Source of the DNA: Flavimobilis soli
GTDB lineage: Bacteria; Actinomycetota; Actinomycetes; Actinomycetales; Cellulomonadaceae
Assembly: GCF_002564025.1 (NCBI RefSeq)
Contig: NZ_PDJH01000001.1
Location: 1,736,001-1,800,000, forward strand
DNA length: 64,000 nt
Reading direction: 5' to 3'
Each line of letters starts with the position of its first letter. Position 1 is the first letter of the stretch. A model generated the notes under the pieces. The model had not been told where the DNA came from. It saw nothing but the letters and a program-made list of their open reading frames with translations, and did not search any database. Below are positions 16,345-24,128 of the stretch, one piece after another. The position numbers were made by a program, and so were the translations under genes.

Positions 16345-16371
16345 AGGCCCCGGACCGGAGGTCCGAGGCCT
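16345..16371 (-). terminator. Terminator of tRNA-Leu
   Basis: A 12-bp stem with one mismatch (16345-16356 with 16360-16371) begins nine bases past the tRNA 3' end. In the direction of transcription it is followed by TCGTCTTTCC. Confidence 0.75.
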
Positions 16372-16379
16372 AGTCTGCG

Positions 16380-16462
16380 TGCGTGAGGGGGGACTTGAAC
16401 CCCCACGCCCTTGCGGGCACTGGCACCTGAAGCCAGCGCGTCTGCCATTCCGCCACTCACGC
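16380..16462 (-). tRNA. tRNA-Leu (anticodon CAG)
   Basis: The acceptor stem GCGTGAG/CTCACGC is perfect, the anticodon stem CTGGC/GCCAG encloses TTCAGGT giving anticodon CAG, and the long variable arm (TGCCCGCAAGGGCG) is the class II form expected of leucine. The T arm has GGTTCAAGTCC. The discriminator is A and CCA is not encoded. It decodes CUG, the dominant leucine codon at this GC content. Confidence 0.95.
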
Positions 16463-16678
16463 ATGCGCTCCGAAGAGCGCATCGAAGACTAACACGCGCC
16501 GGAAGTGCCCGGCCAATCGCGCGATCCGCACCGTGTTCACACACGTCCAGACCCGTGACGAGGAGGTTGACCGATACGATCACAAGGGATCGTTGCGCCT
16601 GTCGCCCCCCGGATCACCCGGGACGGCGGTGCACACCAGCACGGGCGACGAGCCGACGACAGCACGAAGGAGGTGGGC

Positions 16679-17389
16679 ATGGGCGTCCTTGACAGATTCG
16701 AGAAGGGCGTAGAGCGCGCGGTGAGCACGGCGTTCGCCAAGGTCTTCCGCAGCGAGCTCAAGCCGGTCGACCTCGCCAGCGCCCTGCGCCGCGAGGTGGA
16801 CGACCGTGCGGCGGTCGTGGACCGCGAGCGCACCATCGTGCCGAACGAGTTCACGATCCAGCTCGCCGCGCAGGACTTCGAGCAGGTCGACTCGTGGGGC
16901 GCCGAGACGATGGCCGACGAGCTCGCCGCCAACGTCACCGACTACGCCGCGTCGCAGCACTACGCCTTCGCCGGCCCTGTCACCGTCACGTTCGAGCGGT
17001 ACGACGACCTGCAGCCGGGCCGCTTCGAGCTGCGCTCGCGCACGACGCGCGGCTCCGTCGCGCCGGCGTCCGCAAACCCGAGCGCACGCCACCCCCTCGT
17101 CGACATCGACGGTCAGCGCTACCTGCTCACCGGGCCCGTCACCGTGATCGGCCGCGGCTCGGAGGCAGACATCGTCGTCGACGACCCGGGCGTGAGCCGC
17201 AAGCACCTCGAGATACGCATCACGCCCGACGGCGTGATCGCGTCCGACCTCGGCTCGACGAACGGCCTGTTCGTCGAGGGCCACCAGGTTCCCGCGGCGA
17301 CGCTCCTGGACGGCAACTCGTTGACGATCGGCCGGACCCGCATCATGTTCTGGACAGGCACGACCGACGACGACGCCACGGACCGGTGA
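16679..17389 (+). CDS. fhaA: FHA-domain protein FhaA (DUF3662 plus FHA)
   Basis: The 236-residue cytoplasmic protein starts MGVLDRFEKGVERAVSTAFA. Residues 1-115 are the DUF3662 module, and 140-230 form an FHA phosphothreonine-binding domain with GRGSEADIVV, SRKHLEI and GSTNGLFVEG. In mycobacteria FhaA is a substrate of PknB and binds the phosphorylated MviN pseudokinase, linking kinase signalling to peptidoglycan synthesis. AAGGAGG ends five bases before the ATG at 16679, which I prefer to a GTG at 16673. It opens an operon of seven genes ending with pknB. Confidence 0.93.
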   Translation: MGVLDRFEKGVERAVSTAFAKVFRSELKPVDLASALRREVDDRAAVVDRERTIVPNEFTIQLAAQDFEQVDSWGAETMADELAANVTDYAASQHYAFAGPVTVTFERYDDLQPGRFELRSRTTRGSVAPASANPSARHPLVDIDGQRYLLTGPVTVIGRGSEADIVVDDPGVSRKHLEIRITPDGVIASDLGSTNGLFVEGHQVPAATLLDGNSLTIGRTRIMFWTGTTDDDATDR

Positions 17390-17399
17390 CGCGACAACC

Positions 17400-17870
17400 A
17401 TGAGCGAGCTGACGATCACCCTGCTGCGGCTGGGTTACCTGGCGGTGCTCTGGCTCTTCGTGTTCGCTGCGATCGGCGTCCTGCGCAAGGACATCTACGG
17501 CACGCGCATCACCGCACGCCCGACGGACCGCCCCGCCCCGCGCCGCAACGCGGTCCGCCCGAGCCAGCCCGTCGCCCCCCAGGCCACGAAGCTCGTCGTC
17601 ACCGAGGGCCGCCTGTCCGGGACGACCATCCCGCTGTCGACGTCGGCCGTGCTCATCGGCCGCGCGCCGGCCTGCACCCTCGTGCTCGACGACGACTACT
17701 CGTCGTCGCGCCACGCCCGGATCTTCCCCCAGGGCGACCACTGGGTGGTCGAGGACCTGGGCTCGACGAACGGCACGTTCGTCGACGGGCACCGCCTGAA
17801 CGAACCCACCATCCTTCCGATCGACACCCCCGTGCGGATCGGCCAGAGCGTCCTGGAACTGCAGAGGTAA
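17400..17870 (+). CDS. fhaB: Membrane-anchored FHA-domain protein FhaB
   Basis: The 156-residue protein has one N-terminal membrane helix (about 5-27), a basic linker and an FHA domain at about 65-155 with IGRAPACTLVLDDDYSSSRHA and GSTNGTFVDG. The Mycobacterium counterpart (FhaB/FipA) is phosphorylated and acts at the division site with FtsZ and FtsQ. The FHA domain would bind phosphothreonine on partner proteins at the membrane. Ten bases separate it from fhaA and seven from pstP, consistent with one transcript. Confidence 0.92.
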   Translation: MSELTITLLRLGYLAVLWLFVFAAIGVLRKDIYGTRITARPTDRPAPRRNAVRPSQPVAPQATKLVVTEGRLSGTTIPLSTSAVLIGRAPACTLVLDDDYSSSRHARIFPQGDHWVVEDLGSTNGTFVDGHRLNEPTILPIDTPVRIGQSVLELQR

Positions 17871-17877
17871 CCGGCCC

Positions 17878-19242
17878 GTGTCGATCACCCTTCGTTACGC
17901 CCTCCGTTCCGACGTGGGCCTGGTCCGTTCCAACAACCAGGACTCCGGGTTCGCGGGGCCCAACCTCCTCGTCGTCGCCGACGGCATGGGCGGGCACGCG
18001 GGCGGTGACGTCGCGTCGTCGATCGCCGTCGCGACCCTCGCTCCGCTCAACGACGACTCGTTCGGCTCGGACGACGCCGTCGAGGAGCTCGAGCGTGCCC
18101 TCGTCTCCGCGCGCGAGGCGCTCGTCGCGCGGACGGCGGAGGAGCCCGACCTCGCGGGCATGGGCACGACCGTCACGGCGATCCTGCGCACCGGCACGAA
18201 GCTCGCGATGGCGCACATGGGCGACTCTCGCGCCTACCTGCTGCGCGACGGCGAGCTGACGCAGGTCACGACCGACCACACGTTCGTCCAGCACCTCGTC
18301 GACACGGGCAAGATCACGCCCGAGGAGGCCGAGGTCCACCCGCAGCGGTCCGTCGTCATGCGCGTCCTGTGCGACTTCGGCCTCGACCTGCGGCCCGACG
18401 TCTCCGTCCGCGAAGGGCGACCGGGCGACCGCTGGCTCCTGTGCTCCGACGGCCTGAGCGGCTACGTCTCGAAGCAGACGATGCAGCAGACGCTCATGGA
18501 CGTCGACGACCCGGACCTGTGCACCGAGCGCCTCGTGCAGCTCGCGCTGCGCGCGGGCGGCCCCGACAACATCACGTGCATCGTCGCCGACGTGCTCGAC
18601 CCGGACGAGCTGCCCGAGGGCGTCGAGCCGACGTCGTCCGTGCAGGTCGCGGGCGCCGCCGCGATCGAGCGCAACGTCCCCTCGGCCGCCGCGGACGGGC
18701 CTGCGGCCCGCGCGGCCGCGCTCGTCGCGAGCGCGGAGGAGACCGCGGACGACGACGAGGACGAGACGGCCGAGGACGAGGAGGCTCCCGAGGAGGAGGC
18801 CAACCTGTCCGCGCTGCCCGCCCGCCGCAAGAAGCGCCGCGCAGGCCGCGTGCTGGGCCTGCTCGTCGTGCTGGTCCTCCTCGGCGGGGGCGCATGGGGC
18901 GGGTACCGGTGGACGCAGACGCAGTACTACGTCGGCATCGCCGACGGCGTCGTCGCGATCTTCCGCGGCATCCCGCAGACGGCTGGACCGATCCAGCTGT
19001 CGACCGAGATCGAGCGCACCAACATCGAGATCACGTCGCTCGACGAGTTCATGGTCGAGCGGCTCGAGCAGACGATCCCCGAGGGGTCGCTCACGGAGGC
19101 GCGCAGCCGCGCCCTCTCGCTCGCCGCCGTCGCCGCGGACGGGTCGCTCGCGCCCGCCCCGACGCAGACGCCCTCCACCACGCCCACGCTCCCCCCGGAG
19201 ACGACCCCGCCGGTTCCCGAGACCACCACGGGGGCCCCGTGA
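17878..19242 (+). CDS. pstP: PP2C-type Ser/Thr phosphatase PstP
   Basis: The 454-residue protein has a cytoplasmic PP2C domain (about 3-240) with the metal-binding motifs RSNNQDSGF, DGMGGHAGGD, MGDSRAYLLRDG and GGPDNITCIV. A Glu/Asp-rich linker follows (about 275-310), then a membrane helix at about 323-343 and a short extracellular tail ending in Thr/Pro repeats. PstP reverses the action of PknA and PknB and needs Mn2+ or Mg2+. It begins with GTG seven bases after fhaB. The acidic linker is longer than usual. Confidence 0.95.
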   Translation: MSITLRYALRSDVGLVRSNNQDSGFAGPNLLVVADGMGGHAGGDVASSIAVATLAPLNDDSFGSDDAVEELERALVSAREALVARTAEEPDLAGMGTTVTAILRTGTKLAMAHMGDSRAYLLRDGELTQVTTDHTFVQHLVDTGKITPEEAEVHPQRSVVMRVLCDFGLDLRPDVSVREGRPGDRWLLCSDGLSGYVSKQTMQQTLMDVDDPDLCTERLVQLALRAGGPDNITCIVADVLDPDELPEGVEPTSSVQVAGAAAIERNVPSAAADGPAARAAALVASAEETADDDEDETAEDEEAPEEEANLSALPARRKKRRAGRVLGLLVVLVLLGGGAWGGYRWTQTQYYVGIADGVVAIFRGIPQTAGPIQLSTEIERTNIEITSLDEFMVERLEQTIPEGSLTEARSRALSLAAVAADGSLAPAPTQTPSTTPTLPPETTPPVPETTTGAP

Positions 19243-19258
19243 CCGTGAGGCTGACGTG

Positions 19259-20797
19259 ATGGCGACCGTCGAACCGAGCCAGACCGCTCCGGGCCGGGGT
19301 CGCGAGCTTCTCCTGCTGGTCTTCGCGATCGCCGTCGGGATGGGGGCGTACGCGCAGGTCAGCCTTGCCGTGACGGAAGAGCTGCCGGCGGACTTCTACC
19401 TGCACTGCGGCGCGCTCGTCCTGCTCGCTGCCGTGCTGCACCTCATCGTGCGGTTCGTCGCGCCCTACGCGGACCCGGTGCTGCTGCCCGTCGTCGTCGC
19501 GCTCAACGGCATCGGTCTGGCGATGATCTACCGGATCGACCTCGCGAAGGGCGACTCGTCCCTCGCGACGAAGCAGCTCGGGCTGACGGCGCTCGGCGTC
19601 GTCGTCGCGGCCGTGCTCCTCGTCCTCCTGCGGGACCACCGCTTCCTGCGGCGCTTCACGTACACCGCGATGATCGCGGCGCTCGTGCTCATCCTGCTGC
19701 CGCTCGTCCCGGGCCTCGGAACGTCGATCTACGGCGCGCGCATCTGGATCAACCTCGGCGGTTTCTCGTTCCAGCCGGCCGAGCTCGCGAAGATCGCCCT
19801 CGCGATCTTCTTCGCCGGCTACCTCGTCACGAACCGCGACACGCTCGCCCTCGCGGGCCCGCGCGTCGCCGGCCTCCAGCTGCCGCGCCTGCGCGACTTC
19901 GGCCCGATCCTCGTCGTGTGGGCCGTGTCGATCGCCGTCCTCGTCCTCGAGCGGGACCTCGGCACGTCCCTGCTCTTCTTCGGCCTGTTCGTCGCGGTGC
20001 TCTACGTCGCGACCGAGCGCGTCTCGTGGATCATCATCGGCCTGATGATGTTCGCGGGCGGGGCCGTCCTCGCCGCGAAGTCGTTCTCCCACGTCGCGGC
20101 GCGCTTCACGATCTGGCTCGACGCGATGGACCCCGAGGTCTACTCCGCCCTGCCGGGCTCGGAGCAGCTCGTCAAGGGCCTGTTCGGGCTCGCGTCCGGC
20201 GGCCTGCTCGGCACGGGCCTCGGCCACGGGCACCCGACGCTCGTCGTCTTCTCCGAGTCGGACTTCATCACGACGTCGCTCGGCGAGGAGCTCGGCCTGA
20301 CCGGCCTGCTCGCGATCCTCGTCATGTACGGCGTCGTCGTGCAGCGCGGCTTCCGCATCGCCGTCGGCGTGCGCGACGGCTTCGGCAAGCTCCTCGCGTC
20401 CGGTCTCGCGTTCGTGCTCGTGTGGCAGGTGTTCGTCGTCGTCGGCGGCGTCACGCGCGTCATCCCGCTGACCGGCCTGACGATGCCGTTCCTCGCGTAC
20501 GGCGGTTCGTCGCTCCTCGCGAACTGGCTCATCGTCGCGCTGCTGCTGCGCATCTCCGACAACGCGCGGCGCCCGACGCCGCTGCCCGTCCGTGGTGCGA
20601 GCCCCGTCTCGATGCACGACGACGTCGGGGACGAGGAGCCCGACGACGCGGTGCCCTTCCCCGTGCCCGCGCCGCCCGTCCCCGCGCCCCCGGTTCCCGC
20701 GCCGCCCGCCGACGGGCACCCCGGCACGGACGCGACCGAGGTCGTGCCCGTGCCGCGTACGGCCGAGGACGCCGACCGCACGGAGGAGGGCCGATGA
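19259..20797 (+). CDS. rodA: FtsW/RodA/SpoVE-family peptidoglycan polymerase
   Basis: The 512-residue SEDS protein has about ten membrane helices. The family motifs GARIWINLGGFSFQPAELAK, VLERDLGTSLLFFG and PLTGLTMPFLAYGGSSLLAN are present. SEDS proteins polymerise glycan strands and pair with a class B penicillin-binding protein, here pbpA, whose start overlaps its stop (ATGA). Partnering with PbpA and the pstP-pknAB setting point to RodA rather than the division FtsW. The cytoplasmic tail (about 455-512) is acidic and carries the triplicated VPAPP repeat. Confidence 0.92.
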   Translation: MATVEPSQTAPGRGRELLLLVFAIAVGMGAYAQVSLAVTEELPADFYLHCGALVLLAAVLHLIVRFVAPYADPVLLPVVVALNGIGLAMIYRIDLAKGDSSLATKQLGLTALGVVVAAVLLVLLRDHRFLRRFTYTAMIAALVLILLPLVPGLGTSIYGARIWINLGGFSFQPAELAKIALAIFFAGYLVTNRDTLALAGPRVAGLQLPRLRDFGPILVVWAVSIAVLVLERDLGTSLLFFGLFVAVLYVATERVSWIIIGLMMFAGGAVLAAKSFSHVAARFTIWLDAMDPEVYSALPGSEQLVKGLFGLASGGLLGTGLGHGHPTLVVFSESDFITTSLGEELGLTGLLAILVMYGVVVQRGFRIAVGVRDGFGKLLASGLAFVLVWQVFVVVGGVTRVIPLTGLTMPFLAYGGSSLLANWLIVALLLRISDNARRPTPLPVRGASPVSMHDDVGDEEPDDAVPFPVPAPPVPAPPVPAPPADGHPGTDATEVVPVPRTAEDADRTEEGR

Positions 20798-22242
20798 ACG
20801 CCGCCATCCGCCGTCTGTCCGTCGTCGCGTTCGTGCTGCTCATGGCCGTGATGATCGCCGCGACCAACATCCAGGTGCTCCAGGCGCCGTCGCTCAACGC
20901 CGACAGCCGCAACATCCGCACGATCTACCGCGAGTTCGGGCTGCCCCGCGGGCCGATCGTCGTCGACGGCTCCGCGATCGCCTCCTCGAAGCCGTCCGAC
21001 GACGCGTTCGGCAACCAGCGCTCCTACAGCAAGGGCCCGCTCTACGCCCCGATGACCGGCTACTTCTCGATCGTGTTCGGGACGTCGGGCATCGAGAAGT
21101 ACGAGAGCGACGTCCTCAACGGCACCGCGGACTCGCTGTTCATCCGCCGCGTCCAGGACCTCATCACCGGCCGCCAGCCGAAGGGCTCCTCGGTCGAGCT
21201 CACGATCTCCGCGAAGGCGCAGCAGGCCGCGTGGGACGCGCTCGGGAAGCAGAAGGGCGCCGCTGTCGCGATCGACCCGCGCACCGGAGCGATCCTCGCG
21301 ATGGTGTCGAAGCCGAGCTTCGACCCGAACGATCTCGCGGGGCACTCGTCGAAGGCCGTCAACGAGGCGTACCAGGCGTTGCTCGCGGACCCGGACAGCC
21401 CGCTCGTCAACCGCGCGACGTCGATGACGTACCCGCCCGGGTCGACGTTCAAGCTCGTCGTCGCGGCCGCCGCGCTCGAGTCCGGGGCCGTCGACGCCGA
21501 CACGGTCATCGACGCGCCCAAGGAGCTGCCGCTCCCGCAGACGAGCACGACGCTCGGCAACTTCGGCGGCGTCGCGTGCTCCCCCACCGGCGAGATGACC
21601 CTCGCTGACGCACTGCGGATCTCCTGCAACACGGCGTTCGCCCAGCTCGGCATGGACGTCGGTCAGGACGCGATCCGCGAGACCGCCGAGAAGCTCGGCT
21701 TCAACGAGTCGTGGAGCGTCCCGCTGCGCGTCGCCCCGTCCGTCTTCCCGAGCGACATCGACTCCCCCGGGGTCGCGCTCAGCTCGATCGGGCAGAAGGA
21801 CGTCCGCTCCACGCCCGTGCAGATGGCGATGCTCGCCGCGACGATCGCGAACGACGGCGTCCCGATGCAGCCGTACAGCGTCGAGCGCGTCCGCGACGCC
21901 GACCTCGAGCTCGTCTCCCAGACGGAGCCGAAGGCGCTCGACCGCGCGCTCAGCACGGGCACCGCGGCGACGCTCAACGAGATGATGCAGGGCGTCGTCG
22001 AGAGCGGCTCCGGCACGGCCGCACGGATCTCCGGCGTCAAGGTGGCCGGCAAGACCGGCACCGCCCAGACCACCTCCGACGCCGCTCCGCACGCGTGGTT
22101 CGTCGGCTTCGCACCCGCCGACGACCCGCAGGTCGCCGTCGCCGTCATCGTCGAGAACGGCGGCAACCTCGGCTCCGAGGGCACCGGCGGCGCCGTCGCC
22201 GCGCCGATCGGCCGCGCGATCATGCAGGCGGTGATCAAGTGA
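20794..22242 (+). CDS. pbpA: Class B penicillin-binding protein PbpA
   Basis: The 482-residue transpeptidase has an N-terminal membrane anchor (about 7-27), a dimerisation region and a transpeptidase domain. The active site motifs are S217-TFK, S277-CN and K420-TG. It cross-links peptidoglycan outside the membrane together with the preceding SEDS polymerase. In mycobacteria PbpA is phosphorylated by PknB. It overlaps rodA by four bases and pknA by four, so expression is tightly coupled. Length is normal for the actinobacterial PbpA group. Confidence 0.95.
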   Translation: MNAAIRRLSVVAFVLLMAVMIAATNIQVLQAPSLNADSRNIRTIYREFGLPRGPIVVDGSAIASSKPSDDAFGNQRSYSKGPLYAPMTGYFSIVFGTSGIEKYESDVLNGTADSLFIRRVQDLITGRQPKGSSVELTISAKAQQAAWDALGKQKGAAVAIDPRTGAILAMVSKPSFDPNDLAGHSSKAVNEAYQALLADPDSPLVNRATSMTYPPGSTFKLVVAAAALESGAVDADTVIDAPKELPLPQTSTTLGNFGGVACSPTGEMTLADALRISCNTAFAQLGMDVGQDAIRETAEKLGFNESWSVPLRVAPSVFPSDIDSPGVALSSIGQKDVRSTPVQMAMLAATIANDGVPMQPYSVERVRDADLELVSQTEPKALDRALSTGTAATLNEMMQGVVESGSGTAARISGVKVAGKTGTAQTTSDAAPHAWFVGFAPADDPQVAVAVIVENGGNLGSEGTGGAVAAPIGRAIMQAVIK

Positions 22243-24128
22243 AGCCGGTCGCAGGTCTCGTGCTCGGCGGTCGCTACCGCCTCGTGCGTCTCATCGCCGT
22301 CGGCGGCATGGGCGAGGTGTGGGTCGCCCACGACCTCGCTCTCGCCCGCGACGTCGCTGCGAAGGTCCTCAAGGAGGAGTACGCGGGCAACGAGGACTTC
22401 CTCGAGCGTCTGCGCACCGAGGCGCGCAACGCCGCCGGTCTCTCCCACACGAACATCGCGCAGCTCTTCGACTACGGCGAGCAGGACGGCTCCGGCTACC
22501 TGATCCTCGAGCTCATCGTCGGCGAGCCGATGAGCGACCTGCTCGAGCGCGAGCCGATCCTGCCGCTGCGCCGGCTCCTACCGATCCTGTCGCAGACGGC
22601 GCGCGGCCTGCACGCCGCGCACGTCGGCGGTGTCGTGCACCGCGACGTGAAGCCGGGCAACATCCTGCTCGAGCAAGGTTCGACCGTGAAGATCACGGAC
22701 TTCGGCGTCTCGCTCGGTGCCAACCAGGTGCCGATGACGGCGGCCGGCATGGTCATGGGCACCGCCCAGTACCTGTCGCCCGAGCAGGCGATCGGCAAGC
22801 CCGCGACGGGCGCCTCGGACATCTACGCGCTCGGCATCGTCGCCTACGAGGCGATCGTCGGGCACCGGCCGTTCACCGGCGCGACGGCGGTCGACATCGC
22901 GGTCGCGCACGTCAACGAGCCCGTCCCGCCGCTCCCGGCGACGGTGCACGTGGAGCTCGCGAAGCTCGTCATGCAGATGCTCGAGAAGGACCCGGTCAAG
23001 CGCCCCCGCTCGGCGGCGACGCTCGCCCGCCTGCTCGACGAGATCGCGGAGAGCGTCGACGAGGACCCGTTCGGCCACCTGTCCGCCAGCCGCAGCCGCC
23101 ACGGGCAGCGCGGCGACGCGAGCAAGCCCGAGCGTTCGCACCTCGCGGCGACCGTCCACACGACGTACTCGTCGCGCACGGCGCTCTCCCCGGAAGAGCC
23201 CCCGGTGCCTCAGTCGCGCTCTGCGCGACGTGCCCGTACCGACATGCCGCCGTCGTTCCCGCCGCAGCAGCGCCCGATGACCCGTCGCGAGCTGCACGGC
23301 CACGGTGCCACGGGAACGGCCGGGTCCGCGCCGTCGGCACGGTCCGCGTCCGTCCCTGCGCCCTCCGCCCCGTCTGCACCCGCGCCCTCGGCCGCCTCGG
23401 CGCCGTCGGCACGGTCCGCGTCCGTCCCTGCGCCCTCCGCCCCGTCTGCACCCGCGCCCTCTGCCGCCTCGGCGCCGTCGGCCCCGTCCGCAGCAAGGAC
23501 GCCGACCCGGTCGTCGTCCGTGCCCGGACCGGCGCCCGCGGCGCCGGTCCCCGCGCGCGCGAGCCTCGCGGTCCCGCCGCCCCCACCCTCTGCGGCGCCT
23601 CCGGCGGTGCCGTCGCCCGCCGCGCCGTCCGTCTCGTCGTCCCCCGGCGTGCCCTCGGCGCGCTCCGCGCCCGACGTCGCACGCACCGGTTCGGTACCTC
23701 CGTTGCGGGCAGCGCAGGCCTGGCAGCCACGCGCCGTCCCGGCGTCCTCCAGTCCCGCGGGCGGCTCGCCCGTGCCTCCGCCGCCCTCCGTCGCGCCAGC
23801 TTCGGTCCAGCGGCCGCACGCTCCCGTCCCGCCGCCGCCCGCCGACGTCAGCCCGCACGAGGTGCACCGCTTCTCGACCAGCACCGGCCTGCGGCTCGGC
23901 AACCTGTCATGGCCGCTCCTGGGGCTCATCGCCGTTGGCGTGATCATCCTGGTCGCCCTGATCGTCAAGGCGGCCGTGGGCGCCGGGGACGCTCAGGCCG
24001 CGGCGGCTCTCGCCGGCCGCGGAACGGTCGTGGCGAGCAGCGCGACCCTCGAAGATGACAAGATTGCACACGTGGAGCCGTCGTCGGACGACGAGCTCCT
24101 CATCCCGACGACTCCTAAGGACGAGTAG
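22239..24128 (+). CDS. pknA: Ser/Thr protein kinase PknA with long Ala/Pro/Ser linker
   Basis: The 629-residue protein has a Hanks-type kinase domain (about 12-270) with Lys42, HRDVKPGN at 134-141 and DFGVS at 154. A very long low-complexity linker rich in Ala, Pro and Ser (about 350-550) leads to one membrane helix at 558-576 and a short outer tail, with no PASTA domain. PknA phosphorylates cell-shape and division proteins. The GTG at 22239 overlaps the pbpA stop. The linker includes a tandem duplication of 24 residues and is longer than in typical PknA. Confidence 0.92.
   Translation: MKPVAGLVLGGRYRLVRLIAVGGMGEVWVAHDLALARDVAAKVLKEEYAGNEDFLERLRTEARNAAGLSHTNIAQLFDYGEQDGSGYLILELIVGEPMSDLLEREPILPLRRLLPILSQTARGLHAAHVGGVVHRDVKPGNILLEQGSTVKITDFGVSLGANQVPMTAAGMVMGTAQYLSPEQAIGKPATGASDIYALGIVAYEAIVGHRPFTGATAVDIAVAHVNEPVPPLPATVHVELAKLVMQMLEKDPVKRPRSAATLARLLDEIAESVDEDPFGHLSASRSRHGQRGDASKPERSHLAATVHTTYSSRTALSPEEPPVPQSRSARRARTDMPPSFPPQQRPMTRRELHGHGATGTAGSAPSARSASVPAPSAPSAPAPSAASAPSARSASVPAPSAPSAPAPSAASAPSAPSAARTPTRSSSVPGPAPAAPVPARASLAVPPPPPSAAPPAVPSPAAPSVSSSPGVPSARSAPDVARTGSVPPLRAAQAWQPRAVPASSSPAGGSPVPPPPSVAPASVQRPHAPVPPPPADVSPHEVHRFSTSTGLRLGNLSWPLLGLIAVGVIILVALIVKAAVGAGDAQAAAALAGRGTVVASSATLEDDKIAHVEPSSDDELLIPTTPKDE
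23328..23471 (+). repeat. 72-bp in-frame tandem duplication in pknA
   Basis: 23328-23399 and 23400-23471 are nearly identical, each encoding 24 residues that begin APSARSASVPAPSAPSAPAP. A partial third copy follows. The near identity at the DNA level indicates a recent slippage or duplication event in the disordered linker. Confidence 0.85.

Noticed and set aside
23328..23471. 72-bp repeat in pknA considered as a mobile element footprint
   Set aside because: The copies are in frame, directly adjacent and within a low-complexity linker, which is explained by slippage.
22578..23867. Long minus-strand open frame of 429 codons opposite pknA
   Set aside because: It is Arg-rich, has no recognisable motif and is the reverse of a GC-rich gene. 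Similar long frames lie opposite gyrA, pknB, sdhA and others, as expected at this GC content.
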